DNA of 64,000 bases from Eubacterium sp. (GTDB lineage: Bacteria > Bacillota > Clostridia > Acetivibrionales > DSM-1351): contig JAQSXC010000003.1 in NCBI GenBank assembly GCA_029266335.1, positions 42,708-106,707 on the forward strand. Direction: 5' to 3'. Numbering within the stretch: the first letter of the stretch is position 1; each line of letters opens with the position of its first letter. Under the pieces are notes generated by a model. It was not told where the DNA came from. It searched no databases and was given only the letters and a program-made list of their open reading frames with translations. The position numbers and the translations under genes were made by a program. Positions 1 to 8,712 of this stretch are shown in pieces.

Positions 1-1
1 G

Positions 2-241
2 GCGGCTCCGCCACTTTTAATGAAGAATGCTGAATTTGCAGGCGCTGACGGTCTGGCTGAAGAGCAGATCACAAAAATAAACCCAGATTATAAACCCTGG
101 TTTGAGTCATTGCTGGAACCTGCCAGCGGAGAAATAGAATCCCTTCTATTTGCTTTGCAGGCAGCGATAGGAGCAGGTGTGGTTGGTTTTGTACTTGGGA
201 AAATTACCAGTAATAAGGCGAATCCCGGGACACAAAAATGA
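2..241 (+). CDS. cbiN: CbiN, cobalt ECF transporter subunit (5' truncated by window edge)
   Basis: Small membrane subunit of the cobalt energy-coupling-factor importer CbiMNQO, which supplies Co2+ for corrin synthesis. The reading frame is open to the left edge of the window (first complete codon at position 2). The visible 79 residues are the C-terminal part of CbiN: the extracytoplasmic GADGLAEEQI segment, the NPDYKPWFE motif, and the last membrane helix (about 25 residues beginning IESLLFALQAAIGAG). The ATG at 20 is internal to this family's conserved region, so it is not the real start; about 20-25 residues, including the first helix, are missing. The stop overlaps the cbiQ start (ATGA), indicating translational coupling. 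cbiM is expected just upstream. Confidence 0.88.
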   Translation, partial: AAPPLLMKNAEFAGADGLAEEQITKINPDYKPWFESLLEPASGEIESLLFALQAAIGAGVVGFVLGKITSNKANPGTQK

Positions 242-1017
242 CATTAACAGATAAATATGCTTATTCCTCAAGTTTGGCAAAAGTCAGCCCAGAGGTGAAA
301 ATATTGTTTTCCATGGTACCGCTGCTTCTATGTATAGGTTTTAATTCTATTATAGTCAGCTCTGCAACACTTGTAATTATGACCCTGGCAACAGTTAAAT
401 TGGGCAGAATGGATATCACCAGATACATAAGCTTCATATTTATCCCCTTTGGTTTTCTGGTGATAGGAACCCTGACGATACTGATAAACCGTTTTGAGCC
501 TGACCAGACTCTTTTAATGGGGATAAGAATCGGAAGGTATGCCTATGGTATTAATGGAGCATCTCTTATGGTGAGTACGAAATTAGTGTTAAAAGCATTA
601 GGCTCAGTAAGCTGCATGTATTTTTTATCACTAAATACTCCAATGTCCGACCTGTTTCAGGTTCTGGGAAAAACAAAACTTCCCAAGGTTATCGTGATAC
701 TGATGGAACTGATTTACCGGTATATATTTGTTCTGCTTGAGGAAGTAGAAAGAATGATTATTGCAAAGGATTCAAGACTGGGTAACTGCAATTTCAGAAC
801 TGCATTAAGATCAATGGGGGAACTTGTCAGTATGCTGTTTATAAGGGCATACCAGCGCTCGGGAAGAATATATGCAGCACTGGAATCGAGAGGCTACAAT
901 GGACAATTTAATACCATTGCTGAAGAATATATTTATAGTAAAAAAATGAAGGCCGCTTCAATACTGGTAAGTTGCCTGCTTTTGTGTCTGGGTATGCTGG
1001 ATTTGCTTTTATTGTAG
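238..1017 (+). CDS. cbiQ: CbiQ, cobalt ECF transporter transmembrane protein (EcfT)
   Basis: Transmembrane coupling subunit of the cobalt ECF importer; it links the substrate-binding CbiMN to the CbiO ATPases. The 259 residues have the usual length, several hydrophobic helices (for example around residues 21-75, 110-130 and the C-terminal LVSCLLLCLGMLDLLLL) and the family's cytoplasmic coupling region, including an ALESRGYNG motif that fits the conserved A-x-x-x-RG signature of EcfT proteins. The ATG overlaps the cbiN stop by four bases. It sits between cbiN and cbiO, as in typical cbiMNQO operons. Confidence 0.93.
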   Translation: MTLTDKYAYSSSLAKVSPEVKILFSMVPLLLCIGFNSIIVSSATLVIMTLATVKLGRMDITRYISFIFIPFGFLVIGTLTILINRFEPDQTLLMGIRIGRYAYGINGASLMVSTKLVLKALGSVSCMYFLSLNTPMSDLFQVLGKTKLPKVIVILMELIYRYIFVLLEEVERMIIAKDSRLGNCNFRTALRSMGELVSMLFIRAYQRSGRIYAALESRGYNGQFNTIAEEYIYSKKMKAASILVSCLLLCLGMLDLLLL

Positions 1018-1027
1018 GAGATAAAAC

Positions 1028-1870
1028 ATGAACATAATTGAAACTAAAAATCTGAGCTACTCGTATAACGGCGATAAACAAGCTTTGGACCAGGTCAACG
1101 TTACAATTCAAAAGGGTAAAATAACTGCAGTATTAGGTGGAAACGGTGCAGGAAAGTCAACCCTGTTTTTAAATTTGAATGGTGTTTTAACGCCTGACAG
1201 TGGGAAGGTCATTTTTGATGGTAAGGAAGTAAGCTATGACAAAAAGGGAATAATTGAAATGCGTAAGCGTGTAGGAATAGTATTTCAAGACCCGAATGAC
1301 CAGCTGTTTTCGTCGAATGTAAGGAAGGATGTCTCCTTTGGTGCCATGAATTTGGGACTGGATGTAGAGGAAGTAAAAGCCAGAGTTGACAAGGCCATTG
1401 AACAGACCGGTATAAGTGAATATACCGACAGTCCCACACATGCTTTAAGCTTTGGTCAGAAGAAAAGGGTGGCAATTGCAGGAGTGCTGGTAATGCAGCC
1501 GGATGTAATTATTCTGGACGAGCCCACAGCCGGGCTTGATTCAAAAGGGGCAAGCGAAATTCTTAATCTCTTGACAAAAATAAAGGATGAAACAGGTGTA
1601 TCTGTTATATTGGCCACCCATGAAATGGATATTGTCCCTATTTACTGTGATTATGCATATGTATTGGATCATGGGAAGGTTGTATTGGAAGGTAATATTG
1701 AAGAACTGATACTACAGCCCGACAAGTTGCGGAGGTATTCTCTGAGACTACCAAGAGTAGCGCATTTGATGGAAATATTGAAAAAAGAGGACAAGCTGGA
1801 AGTTGACAGCTCTGCTGCCACAATATCGGCTGCCAGGGCATCAATTAAAACTATCCTTAAGAAATCATAA
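1028..1870 (+). CDS. cbiO: CbiO, cobalt ECF transporter ATPase
   Basis: Cytoplasmic ABC ATPase that powers cobalt import through CbiMNQ. The 280 residues carry Walker A GGNGAGKST (residues 37-45), the Q-loop region FQDPNDQLF (86-94) typical of ECF ATPases, the signature LSFGQKKR (140-147) and Walker B IILDEP (161-166), followed by the ATHEMD switch-histidine region. The ATG is preceded by AGGAG at about 1016-1020. It starts ten bases after cbiQ, so the two are co-transcribed. A single ATPase gene is present and is expected to act as a homodimer. Confidence 0.94.
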   Translation: MNIIETKNLSYSYNGDKQALDQVNVTIQKGKITAVLGGNGAGKSTLFLNLNGVLTPDSGKVIFDGKEVSYDKKGIIEMRKRVGIVFQDPNDQLFSSNVRKDVSFGAMNLGLDVEEVKARVDKAIEQTGISEYTDSPTHALSFGQKKRVAIAGVLVMQPDVIILDEPTAGLDSKGASEILNLLTKIKDETGVSVILATHEMDIVPIYCDYAYVLDHGKVVLEGNIEELILQPDKLRRYSLRLPRVAHLMEILKKEDKLEVDSSAATISAARASIKTILKKS

Positions 1871-1946
1871 GTGGTTAAGGTATGAGTAGCGAAGTATATC
1901 AGCATAATTAAGAATAAGTATATTAGCATATGTATAGGGTAAGAGG

Positions 1947-3080
1947 ATGAACGAATTTATTATAAAAGAGGGAAGAAAACTTAAGTGCGGGTATACTACA
2001 GGAAGCTGTGCAGCGGCTGCTGCTAAAGCATGTGCTGCCATGCTGCTGGGAGATGAAACTGTGGAGGAAGTGATTATTGATACTCCAAAGGGTGTTACAC
2101 TGACTCTTCAGGTTGAGGATATAGTAAAGCAGGAGGGGTGGATCAGCTGCTCGGTAAAAAAAGATGCAGGCGATGATCCTGACGTAACTCACGGTATTAA
2201 AATATCTGCAAGAGTTGAAAAAACTGCCGCCGGCATAGTGATTGACGGTGGAAAAGGTGTAGGCCGTGTTACGAAACCCGGTCTGTCCATAAGTGTCGGT
2301 GAAGCTGCAATAAATCCTGTTCCAAGACAAATGATTACCGGGGGTTTATTGCAGACAGCCGGCAAATACAAATACCAGGGCGGCTTCTCAGTAGTGATTT
2401 CCGCTGAGGGCGGTGAAGAAATTGCAAAAAAAACCTTCAATCCAAGGCTGGGAATTGAGGGAGGCATATCAATACTTGGTACCAGCGGAATAGTGGAACC
2501 CATGAGTGAAAAAGCGCTGATAGATACAATTCATGTAGAGATAAACAGCAAAGCAGCAGAAAATTGTGAGGTTTTGCTGGTTTCACCGGGAAACTATGGA
2601 CGTGATTTTTCACTTGAGAAATTCGGACTGGATATTGAAAAGGGTATCAAATGTTCAAATTTTATCGGAGAGACAATTGATTATGCAGTATATAAGGATA
2701 TAAAGAACATTTTGCTGATCGGACATGCCGGAAAGCTATGCAAAATAGCCGGAGGAATAATGAATACTCATTCACGGACAGCTGACTGCAGATGTGAGAT
2801 ATTTGCAGCCCATGCTGCACTTGCAGGTGCTTCCGGTGAATGTATTAAAAGCATTATGGAGGCCATCACCACCGATCAGATAACAGGAATACTTCAGGAG
2901 TCAGGATTGATGGAACAGGTTTATGGAAGTATCCTGAATAAAATTGAATATCACCTGAATCAGAGAGCAGCATTTAGAGCCAGGGTCGAAGTAGTTATGT
3001 TCACAGGTCAGAATAAAGCTTTCTTTAAGACCAACGGAGCTCACAATTTTATAACAAGGCAACAAAAATATTCACAGTAA
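1947..3080 (+). CDS. cbiD: CbiD, cobalt-precorrin-5B C1-methyltransferase
   Basis: Methylates C1 of the corrin ring in the anaerobic cobalamin pathway, converting cobalt-precorrin-5B to cobalt-precorrin-6A with S-adenosylmethionine. The 377-residue protein opens with the family signature KLKCGYTTGSCAAAAAKA (about residues 11-28) and contains the conserved GEAAINPVPRQMI and GTSGIVEPMS motifs. GTAAGAGG lies just before the ATG. Presence of CbiD rather than CobF marks the oxygen-independent branch. It follows cbiO by 76 bp with no obvious terminator, so transport and synthesis genes probably share a transcript. Confidence 0.95.
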   Translation: MNEFIIKEGRKLKCGYTTGSCAAAAAKACAAMLLGDETVEEVIIDTPKGVTLTLQVEDIVKQEGWISCSVKKDAGDDPDVTHGIKISARVEKTAAGIVIDGGKGVGRVTKPGLSISVGEAAINPVPRQMITGGLLQTAGKYKYQGGFSVVISAEGGEEIAKKTFNPRLGIEGGISILGTSGIVEPMSEKALIDTIHVEINSKAAENCEVLLVSPGNYGRDFSLEKFGLDIEKGIKCSNFIGETIDYAVYKDIKNILLIGHAGKLCKIAGGIMNTHSRTADCRCEIFAAHAALAGASGECIKSIMEAITTDQITGILQESGLMEQVYGSILNKIEYHLNQRAAFRARVEVVMFTGQNKAFFKTNGAHNFITRQQKYSQ

Positions 3081-3093
3081 AAATTTGTTTATA

Positions 3094-3121
3094 AAAGTCA
3101 AACCATTAATAGTTTGACTTT
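3094..3121 (+). other. Perfect stem-loop between cbiD and cbiL
   Basis: AAAGTCAAAC and GTTTGACTTT form a 10-bp perfect stem around an 8-base loop (CATTAATA), 14 bases after the cbiD stop. No T run follows (GGAAAG comes next), so it is better read as an mRNA processing/stability hairpin or a weak attenuator than as a strong Rho-independent terminator. Confidence 0.6.
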
Positions 3122-3216
3122 GGAAAGTTTAACGCAGAATAGCGAAAAATCTGCCAGAATGACAAGTGCAATGAGATACAGGACAGGTTCTGAATATAAT
3201 TATGGGGTGCTGATTG

Positions 3217-3897
3217 ATGAGAGGAATTTTGTATGGTGTAGGCGTGGGGCCGGGGGATCCGAAACTGTTGACCTTACAGGCGGTTGAGATACTTCAGCTG
3301 GCTGATGTAATTGCTGTACCGGACACCAGTGGTGAGAAGACAGCCATGAAAATAGTAAAGGATTATATTGAAGGCAAAGAGCTGTTATACTGTCCCATGC
3401 CCATGAGCAGAGATCTGGAGGTGGTTGAAAAGAGCCATCGGATAAGCTGTGAGCTGTTGGAAAAGGAGTTGGACAAAGGGAAAAATATTGCATTTATAAC
3501 CTTGGGTGATCCGACGATTTATTCCACCTATATGTATGTTCACAGACTTATTTTGCAGAAAGGCCATACTGCCAGAATTGTTTCTGGAATAACCTCTTTC
3601 TGCGCATCGGCAGGCGCACTTAATATTTCCTTATGTGACAGGGATGAAGCTTTACATATAATACCTGCAGCATATGAGGATACCGAAGAGCTATTGGCAC
3701 TTAAGGGAACAAAAATACTGATGAAGAGCGGAAAAAATCTCTCGGGAGTGATTGAAACGCTCAAAAGAATGAAGCTCTATGAGAAAGCTCAAATGGTAGA
3801 ATGCTGCAGTATGGAAAATGAAAGAATATATGAAAGCCTTGACCAGGTATCCGGTGAGTCAAGTTACTTTTCAATTATTATAGTAAAGGATAAATGA
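3217..3897 (+). CDS. cbiL: CbiL, cobalt-precorrin-2 C20-methyltransferase
   Basis: Tetrapyrrole methylase that adds the C20 methyl group to cobalt-factor II/cobalt-precorrin-2. The 226-residue sequence has the family's N-terminal GVGVGPGDPKLLTLQAVE motif, the central ITLGDPTIYSTYMYVHR stretch, which distinguishes CbiL/CobI from its paralogues, and the GITSFCASAGALN loop. An in-frame TTG at 3214 directly precedes the ATG at 3217; ATG is preferred. The stop overlaps the cbiF start (ATGA), so the pair is translationally coupled. Confidence 0.93.
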   Translation: MRGILYGVGVGPGDPKLLTLQAVEILQLADVIAVPDTSGEKTAMKIVKDYIEGKELLYCPMPMSRDLEVVEKSHRISCELLEKELDKGKNIAFITLGDPTIYSTYMYVHRLILQKGHTARIVSGITSFCASAGALNISLCDRDEALHIIPAAYEDTEELLALKGTKILMKSGKNLSGVIETLKRMKLYEKAQMVECCSMENERIYESLDQVSGESSYFSIIIVKDK

Positions 3898-4655
3898 TTA
3901 TGGTCACATTTGTTGGTGCAGGACCCGGTGCTGTTGATCTCATCACTGTAAGAGGAAAGGCATTACTTGAGGAAGCAGATATTGTTATTTATGCAGGATC
4001 ACTTGTAAACCCGGAACTGCTTTTATATACAAAGCAGTCCTGCCAGGTCTACAATAGTGCCGAAATGACGCTGGAACAGGTTATATCGGTTATGGAAACC
4101 GGAGATATAACAGGCAAAAAAATAGTAAGGCTGCATACAGGGGATCCCAGTATTTACGGTGCCATACGTGAACAAATGGATATGCTTTTGCAGAGAGGGA
4201 TTGAATACTCTGTGATTCCCGGGGTGAGCTCCTTTTGTGGGGCAGCCGCAGCTTTGAAAGCAGAATATACACTGCCCGAGGTCAGTCAGACAGTTATTCT
4301 CACCAGAATGGAAGGGCGTACACCGGTGCCTGAAAGGGAAAGAATATCGCAGCTGGCTGCTATTCAGGCTTCTATGGCGATTTTTCTCAGTTCCTCAAGG
4401 CTTGAGCATCTGAGCAGGGAGCTCACAGCCGGCGGATACCGGCCTGATACGCCTGCAGCCATAGTTTATAAGGCAACCTGGCCTGATGAGAAAATTGTCA
4501 GAACCAATATAGAAAAGCTGGCTGCAGCAGCAAAAGAAAATAATATAAGCAAGACGGCATTAATATTGGTGGGAGATTTTCTTGGAAAGGAATATGCACG
4601 TTCCAAATTATATGACCCCGCTTTTACGCATATGTTCAGAGAGGCATCGGAGTAA
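3894..4655 (+). CDS. cbiF: CbiF, cobalt-precorrin-4 C11-methyltransferase
   Basis: Methylates C11 of cobalt-precorrin-4 using SAM. The 253 residues show the tetrapyrrole methylase fold: FVGAGPGAVDLITVRG at the N terminus, YAGSLVNPELL (the CbiF/CobM-type signature), LHTGDPSIYGAIREQM in the middle and GVSSFCGAAAAL. A second ATG lies at 3900 (MVTFVGAG), which could be the true start; both are served by AAAGGA at about 3885. It overlaps cbiL by four bases, and cbiG starts three bases downstream. Confidence 0.94.
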   Translation: MIMVTFVGAGPGAVDLITVRGKALLEEADIVIYAGSLVNPELLLYTKQSCQVYNSAEMTLEQVISVMETGDITGKKIVRLHTGDPSIYGAIREQMDMLLQRGIEYSVIPGVSSFCGAAAALKAEYTLPEVSQTVILTRMEGRTPVPERERISQLAAIQASMAIFLSSSRLEHLSRELTAGGYRPDTPAAIVYKATWPDEKIVRTNIEKLAAAAKENNISKTALILVGDFLGKEYARSKLYDPAFTHMFREASE

Positions 4656-4657
4656 GT

Positions 4658-5680
4658 ATGAAAATACATTTGGCTGCATTTACAAAACAAGGCGGATTAC
4701 TATGCTTGAGACTTCAGCAGGAGCTATTGGGATTGGGATGTTATACTAAAGGTTATTGCACATATGAAACAGATGGTTTAAAGCCTTTACCACATGATCT
4801 GAAAACTTTTACAGGAGCTGCTTTTGATACCTGTGATGCAGTTGTTTTCATTGGTGCAGCAGGCATAGCAGTCAGGGCCATAGCTCCGTTTATCACTTCA
4901 AAAGACCGGGATCCTGCTGTTTTGGTTATAGATGAGACCGGCAGGTATATTATCCCTGTTTTATCCGGGCACATAGGGGGAGCAAACAGCCTTGCGGGGA
5001 TTATCGCCGACATTTTATCAGGACAGGCTGTTATTACTACGGCAACAGATATACGCCGGAAGTTTGCAGTGGATTCCTGGGCTGTTGCCAATGGCTGCCA
5101 TATTTCAAATGTTGGGCAGATAAAATACATATCGGCAGCTTTGTTAAATGGTGAACAGGTGGGTTTGGTTTCAGATTTTCCGGTTGATGGCAGTCTGCCG
5201 GAGGGGTTGAATTATTCCACCGGTTATAGAGCAGGTATTTGTATATCCTCCGGGTATAAGCAGCTTTTTGAACATACCCTGCACCTTGTTCCCAAACAGT
5301 ATGTACTGGGAGTTGGATGCAGGAAGAATATACAGTATGAGGTTTTATTGAATTTTGTTAATACAATTTTGGCAGGGAATGGGATACAGGCATGTGAAAT
5401 TGGAGCCATTGCATCCATAGATTTAAAGTGTGAAGAAGAAGCTCTGCTGATGCTGAGCAGACTGTGGAGAATTCCTTTTTATACATATACTGCACAGGAA
5501 CTTTTACAGGTTTCGGGTGATTTTACTCAGTCAGCTTTTGTTAAAGAGGTAACCGGAGTTGACAATGTTTGCGAAAGGGCTGCCGTTAAAGCAAGCAAAG
5601 GGAAACTTACTGTAAATAAGATCAGCGGGAATGGAATAACGGCTGCTATAGCTAAAAGAGAATGGAGATGCAAGTTTTGA
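4658..5680 (+). CDS. cbiG: CbiG, cobalt-precorrin-5A hydrolase
   Basis: Opens the delta-lactone of cobalt-precorrin-5A and releases acetaldehyde, the carbon-extrusion step of ring contraction in the anaerobic pathway. The 340 residues contain the N-terminal domain (FIGAAGIAVRAIAPFITSKDRDPAVLVIDETG), the glycine-rich LSGHIGGANSLAG segment, and the C-terminal CbiG domain (VLGVGCRKN, IASIDLKCEEEALL). It begins three bases after cbiF and its last 19 bases overlap hemA, so the genes are tightly packed in one operon. Confidence 0.94.
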   Translation: MKIHLAAFTKQGGLLCLRLQQELLGLGCYTKGYCTYETDGLKPLPHDLKTFTGAAFDTCDAVVFIGAAGIAVRAIAPFITSKDRDPAVLVIDETGRYIIPVLSGHIGGANSLAGIIADILSGQAVITTATDIRRKFAVDSWAVANGCHISNVGQIKYISAALLNGEQVGLVSDFPVDGSLPEGLNYSTGYRAGICISSGYKQLFEHTLHLVPKQYVLGVGCRKNIQYEVLLNFVNTILAGNGIQACEIGAIASIDLKCEEEALLMLSRLWRIPFYTYTAQELLQVSGDFTQSAFVKEVTGVDNVCERAAVKASKGKLTVNKISGNGITAAIAKREWRCKF

Positions 5681-6708
5681 GTATTTCACTGGTATATTTG
5701 GATTATAAATCAGCAGACATAGCCGTTCGAGAAAAATTTAGTTTCACATCATCAAGAATAAGAGAAATACTGTGGAATATTAGAAGGAATGAAGAGATTT
5801 CCGGTTGTGTACTTTTATCTACCTGCAACAGGACGGAGCTTTATATATCAGGTCCTGAAATCATCGATGAAAAGCTTTGTGAATTGCTGTGCCGGCAAGC
5901 AGGGGTAAATGATGAAAAAATATCCGGGTTACTTAATATTAAAAGGGATAAGGAAGCAATGCTTCACCTTATGGAAGTAGCCTGCGGATTGCAGTCCATG
6001 GTGCTTTATGAGGACCAGATACTTGCCCAGGTCAAAAATGCCGCTGAGACAGCAAGGGAGGAAGGAGCAGCCGATTCAATGCTTGAAACACTTTTCCGGC
6101 TTGGAATTACAGCTGCAAAAAAAGCAAAAACACAGGTGAAGATCAGGGCTGTTCCCAACTCGGCAGCAGATAAGGCAATAACCGTCCTGTCCGAAAGGTA
6201 TCGCTTTGCAGGAAGAAAAGCACTGGTTATAGGAAATGGCGAGATAGGCAGGGCGTGCTGCAAAAGACTTATGGAACTGGGAGTGCAGGTAACTGTAACG
6301 CTCAGAAGCTATAGACATGGGGAGGTCGTCGTTCCAGAAGGCTGTAATACAATTCAATATGCTGAGAGAGAGCAGTTTCTTGAAAAAGCGGATGTTGTAA
6401 TAAGTGCCACTGCAAGTCCTCACTTTACCATCACCTGTGATATGGTAAAAAAACTTGAAAAACAACCCGGGCTTTTTGTGGATCTGGCGCTGCCAAGGGA
6501 TATTGAACCTGGAGTAGGCGATTTGCCAGGAATCTCCTGCTATAATCTGGATATGTTTTACACCGACTATTCCGGAATAAACCGGAACGAAATTAATGAA
6601 ATCAAAGAAATAATAGACCATTATATGCTTCAGTATGAAAAATGGAGCAGCTTCCATAAAATAAACTCATTTACCGAAAAGGTAAGCAGCATCAAGATAA
6701 ATTGTTGA
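5662..6708 (+). CDS. hemA: HemA, glutamyl-tRNA reductase
   Basis: Reduces glutamyl-tRNA(Glu) to glutamate-1-semialdehyde, the first committed step of C5 tetrapyrrole synthesis. The catalytic cysteine is Cys55 in LLSTCNRTEL; the NADPH-binding domain follows (ALVIGNGEIGRACCKRL, near residues 190-210), and ISATASPH fits the family. At 348 residues it is shorter than the usual ~420 because most of the C-terminal dimerisation helix is missing; short GluTRs are known in Clostridia. It overlaps cbiG by 19 bp. Its position inside the cbi operon ties precursor supply to cobalamin demand. A start at the ATG at 5668 is also possible. Confidence 0.92.
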   Translation: MEMQVLSISLVYLDYKSADIAVREKFSFTSSRIREILWNIRRNEEISGCVLLSTCNRTELYISGPEIIDEKLCELLCRQAGVNDEKISGLLNIKRDKEAMLHLMEVACGLQSMVLYEDQILAQVKNAAETAREEGAADSMLETLFRLGITAAKKAKTQVKIRAVPNSAADKAITVLSERYRFAGRKALVIGNGEIGRACCKRLMELGVQVTVTLRSYRHGEVVVPEGCNTIQYAEREQFLEKADVVISATASPHFTITCDMVKKLEKQPGLFVDLALPRDIEPGVGDLPGISCYNLDMFYTDYSGINRNEINEIKEIIDHYMLQYEKWSSFHKINSFTEKVSSIKINC

Positions 6709-6739
6709 TAAACGGGGTGATTGTATAAAACTATATGTC

Positions 6740-7459
6740 GTGGGAATAGGGCCTGGAGATGAATGCAATATTACAGAAAAGGCAATAAGAGCACTTGAAG
6801 AAAGCCAGCTGATAGTAGGCTATGGAGTATACATAGATCTTATCAGACATTTGATACCTGACAAGGAAACAGCCTCCACACCCATGAAGAAGGAAGTGGA
6901 GCGCTGCAGATTAGCTGTAGAAGAAGCTATTGCAGGGAAGAAGGTTGCAGTTGTGTCCAGTGGGGATGCCGGGATCTATGGGATGGCCGGACTCATATAC
7001 GAGGTGCTTGCAGAATACAATACCACCGAAGTACAGGTAGAGGTAATACCCGGGATTACTGCAGCCACATCTGCGGCAGCTGTTCTGGGGGCACCGCTGA
7101 CTCAGGATTTTGCGGTTATTTCACTCAGTGATTTGCTCACGCCCTGGGAGGATATAGAGAAACGTTTACAGTTGGCAGCTCAAGCCGGTTTTGTAATATG
7201 TATATATAATCCGTCCAGTAAAAAACGCGGAGACTATCTGAAGAAAGCCTGTGAAATAGTTATGAAGACTGTTGATAAGACAACTCCCTGCGGTTATGTA
7301 AAAAATATCGGACGGGCAGGGCAGCAGCATAAGATATTGACGCTTGAAGAGCTTGCAGAGGAGCAGGTGGATATGTTTACTACGGTTATAATTGGAAACA
7401 AAAATACCAGTGTAATAAACGGCAGGCTGGTTACATCACGTGGCTACAGAGGGGTGTAG
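6740..7459 (+). CDS. cbiH: CbiH, cobalt-precorrin-3B C17-methyltransferase
   Basis: Methylates C17 and drives ring contraction of cobalt-precorrin-3. Motifs: GIGPGDECNITEKA, the VGYGVYIDLI signature of CbiH/CobJ, VVSSGDAGIYGMAGL and GITAATSAAAVLGAPL. The start is a problem. The first usable standard codon is the GTG at 6740, which cuts off the first beta strand (KLYVV) just before the GIGPGD loop. The frame is open back to a stop at 6698-6700 and encodes that strand (ATA AAA CTA TAT GTC), but contains no ATG, GTG or TTG. GGGGTG at 6714-6719 is a good ribosome site for an ATA at 6725. The true protein is therefore probably about five residues longer at the N terminus. Confidence 0.9.
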   Translation: MGIGPGDECNITEKAIRALEESQLIVGYGVYIDLIRHLIPDKETASTPMKKEVERCRLAVEEAIAGKKVAVVSSGDAGIYGMAGLIYEVLAEYNTTEVQVEVIPGITAATSAAAVLGAPLTQDFAVISLSDLLTPWEDIEKRLQLAAQAGFVICIYNPSSKKRGDYLKKACEIVMKTVDKTTPCGYVKNIGRAGQQHKILTLEELAEEQVDMFTTVIIGNKNTSVINGRLVTSRGYRGV

Positions 7460-7487
7460 CAATTAAGGCAGATTCGGAGTATTGACT

Positions 7488-8273
7488 ATGAGGGCACTTG
7501 TTTTTGCGGGAACAACCGAGGGCAGAGAAATCTCTGAATTTCTGGCACTGAATGGAGTACAGGTTACTGCCTGTGTTGCAACTGAATACGGCAGTATGGT
7601 AATGCCCTGTAATGGCAGCATAGAGGTAAGGGCAGGCAGGCTGAAGGCAAAAGAAATAGCTGATATGCTTGAGGAGTACTCGTTAATTATTGATGCAACG
7701 CATCCATATGCTGAGATTGTTTCAAGAAATATAAAAGCAGTTTGCGAAGAAGCAGGCAGAGAATACATACGCGTATTCAGACCATCAATAAAAACAGACC
7801 ATGCAGTTAATGCGGGAAATTTCCCTCAGGTAGTTACTGTAGGGAATTCCGCAGATGCGGCAGGATTTTTGAACACCGTTGAAGGGAAGGTACTTGTAAC
7901 TACCGGCAGTAAGGAGTTGGAGATCTATACTACTGTCTCTGATTATGAAAACAGACTTTTTGTCAGAGTACTGCCTACACTGGAGGTAATGGAGAAATGT
8001 ATGGAACTGGGCTTCAAAGGAAAAAACCTCATTTGCATGCAGGGGCCGTTTTCTTATGAAATGAATGTTGCAATGCTTAAGCAGACAGGTGCCAGATATA
8101 TTGTAACAAAAGATACAGGTGCAGCCGGGGGCTTTGAAGAAAAGATTTCAGCGGCCGGAGACCTTGGGGTGACAATAGTGCTGATCTCTCGTCCTCCTGA
8201 AAAGGCCGGACTTCCAATAAAGGAATTAAAAGAAGAACTTTCAATAAGGTTTAATTTTACAAAAAATGAATGA
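7488..8273 (+). CDS. cbiJ: CbiJ, cobalt-precorrin-6A reductase
   Basis: NAD(P)H-dependent reduction of the cobalt-precorrin-6A macrocycle. The 261 residues begin with the nucleotide-binding VFAGTTEGREI motif and contain LIIDATHPYAEIVSRN and YIVTKDTGAAGGFEEKI, all hallmarks of CbiJ/CobK. TCGGAG at 7474-7479 sits eight bases before the ATG at 7488; a TTG at 7482 in frame is less likely. It follows cbiH by about 28 bp. Confidence 0.93.
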   Translation: MRALVFAGTTEGREISEFLALNGVQVTACVATEYGSMVMPCNGSIEVRAGRLKAKEIADMLEEYSLIIDATHPYAEIVSRNIKAVCEEAGREYIRVFRPSIKTDHAVNAGNFPQVVTVGNSADAAGFLNTVEGKVLVTTGSKELEIYTTVSDYENRLFVRVLPTLEVMEKCMELGFKGKNLICMQGPFSYEMNVAMLKQTGARYIVTKDTGAAGGFEEKISAAGDLGVTIVLISRPPEKAGLPIKELKEELSIRFNFTKNE

Positions 8274-8302
8274 ATTTTAATATTGGATTTAAAAAATATT
8301 TG

Positions 8303-8336
8303 TGGCTGCTATGCGGCCCAAAGCCATAACATGGCT
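8303..8336 (+). promoter_or_regulatory. Tandem hairpins upstream of the cbiX ribosome-binding site
   Basis: TGGCTGCTATGCGGCCCA (8303-8320) folds as GGCTGC/GCGGCC with a TAT loop, followed at once by AAGCCAT-AAC-ATGGCTT (8320-8336). AGGAGG and the cbiX ATG at 8350 come next. The first hairpin recurs with two changes at 41939-41956, again just before an AGG-AGGTTAAT-type ribosome site. Function is unknown; a translational or processing leader is one possibility. Confidence 0.5.
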
Positions 8337-8349
8337 TAGGAGGTTAATT

Positions 8350-8712
8350 ATGAAAGCTATATTGATTCTGGCTCACGGAAGCCGTGAAAGAAAAACTCTT
8401 GAGACTCTGGAAAAAATAACTGAAATGACGAGGGCACAGCTTCCGGGAGTTATAATTGAAACTGCATATATGGAATTTTGCGACGTCAACCTGGAAAAAG
8501 GACTGGATATTTTAACTCAAAAAGGAGCAAGTGAAATAGTAGTGGTTCCATACTTCCTCTTTGAAGGTATTCATATAAATGAAGATGTTCCGGGTGAAAT
8601 AAATAACTACCTGTCTGAACATCCGGATATAAAGGTCACCATGGGAAATACTCTCGGTTCAGATCCAAGGCTGGCAGATGTATTGGCAGACAGGATAAGG
8701 GAAGTTTTATGA
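8350..8712 (+). CDS. cbiX: CbiX-type short sirohydrochlorin cobaltochelatase
   Basis: Inserts Co2+ into sirohydrochlorin, the committing step of the anaerobic cobalamin route. The protein is only 120 residues, the half-size CbiX(S) form expected to act as a homodimer. Metal-binding histidines are in ILAHGSRERK (His9) and YFLFEGIHINEDVPGEI. The start is set by AGGAGGTTAATT directly before the ATG at 8350; the frame is open further upstream but would run through the hairpin leader. A nickel/iron chelatase role cannot be excluded from sequence alone, but the location supports cobalt. The stop overlaps the next gene (ATGA). Confidence 0.85.
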   Translation: MKAILILAHGSRERKTLETLEKITEMTRAQLPGVIIETAYMEFCDVNLEKGLDILTQKGASEIVVVPYFLFEGIHINEDVPGEINNYLSEHPDIKVTMGNTLGSDPRLADVLADRIREVL

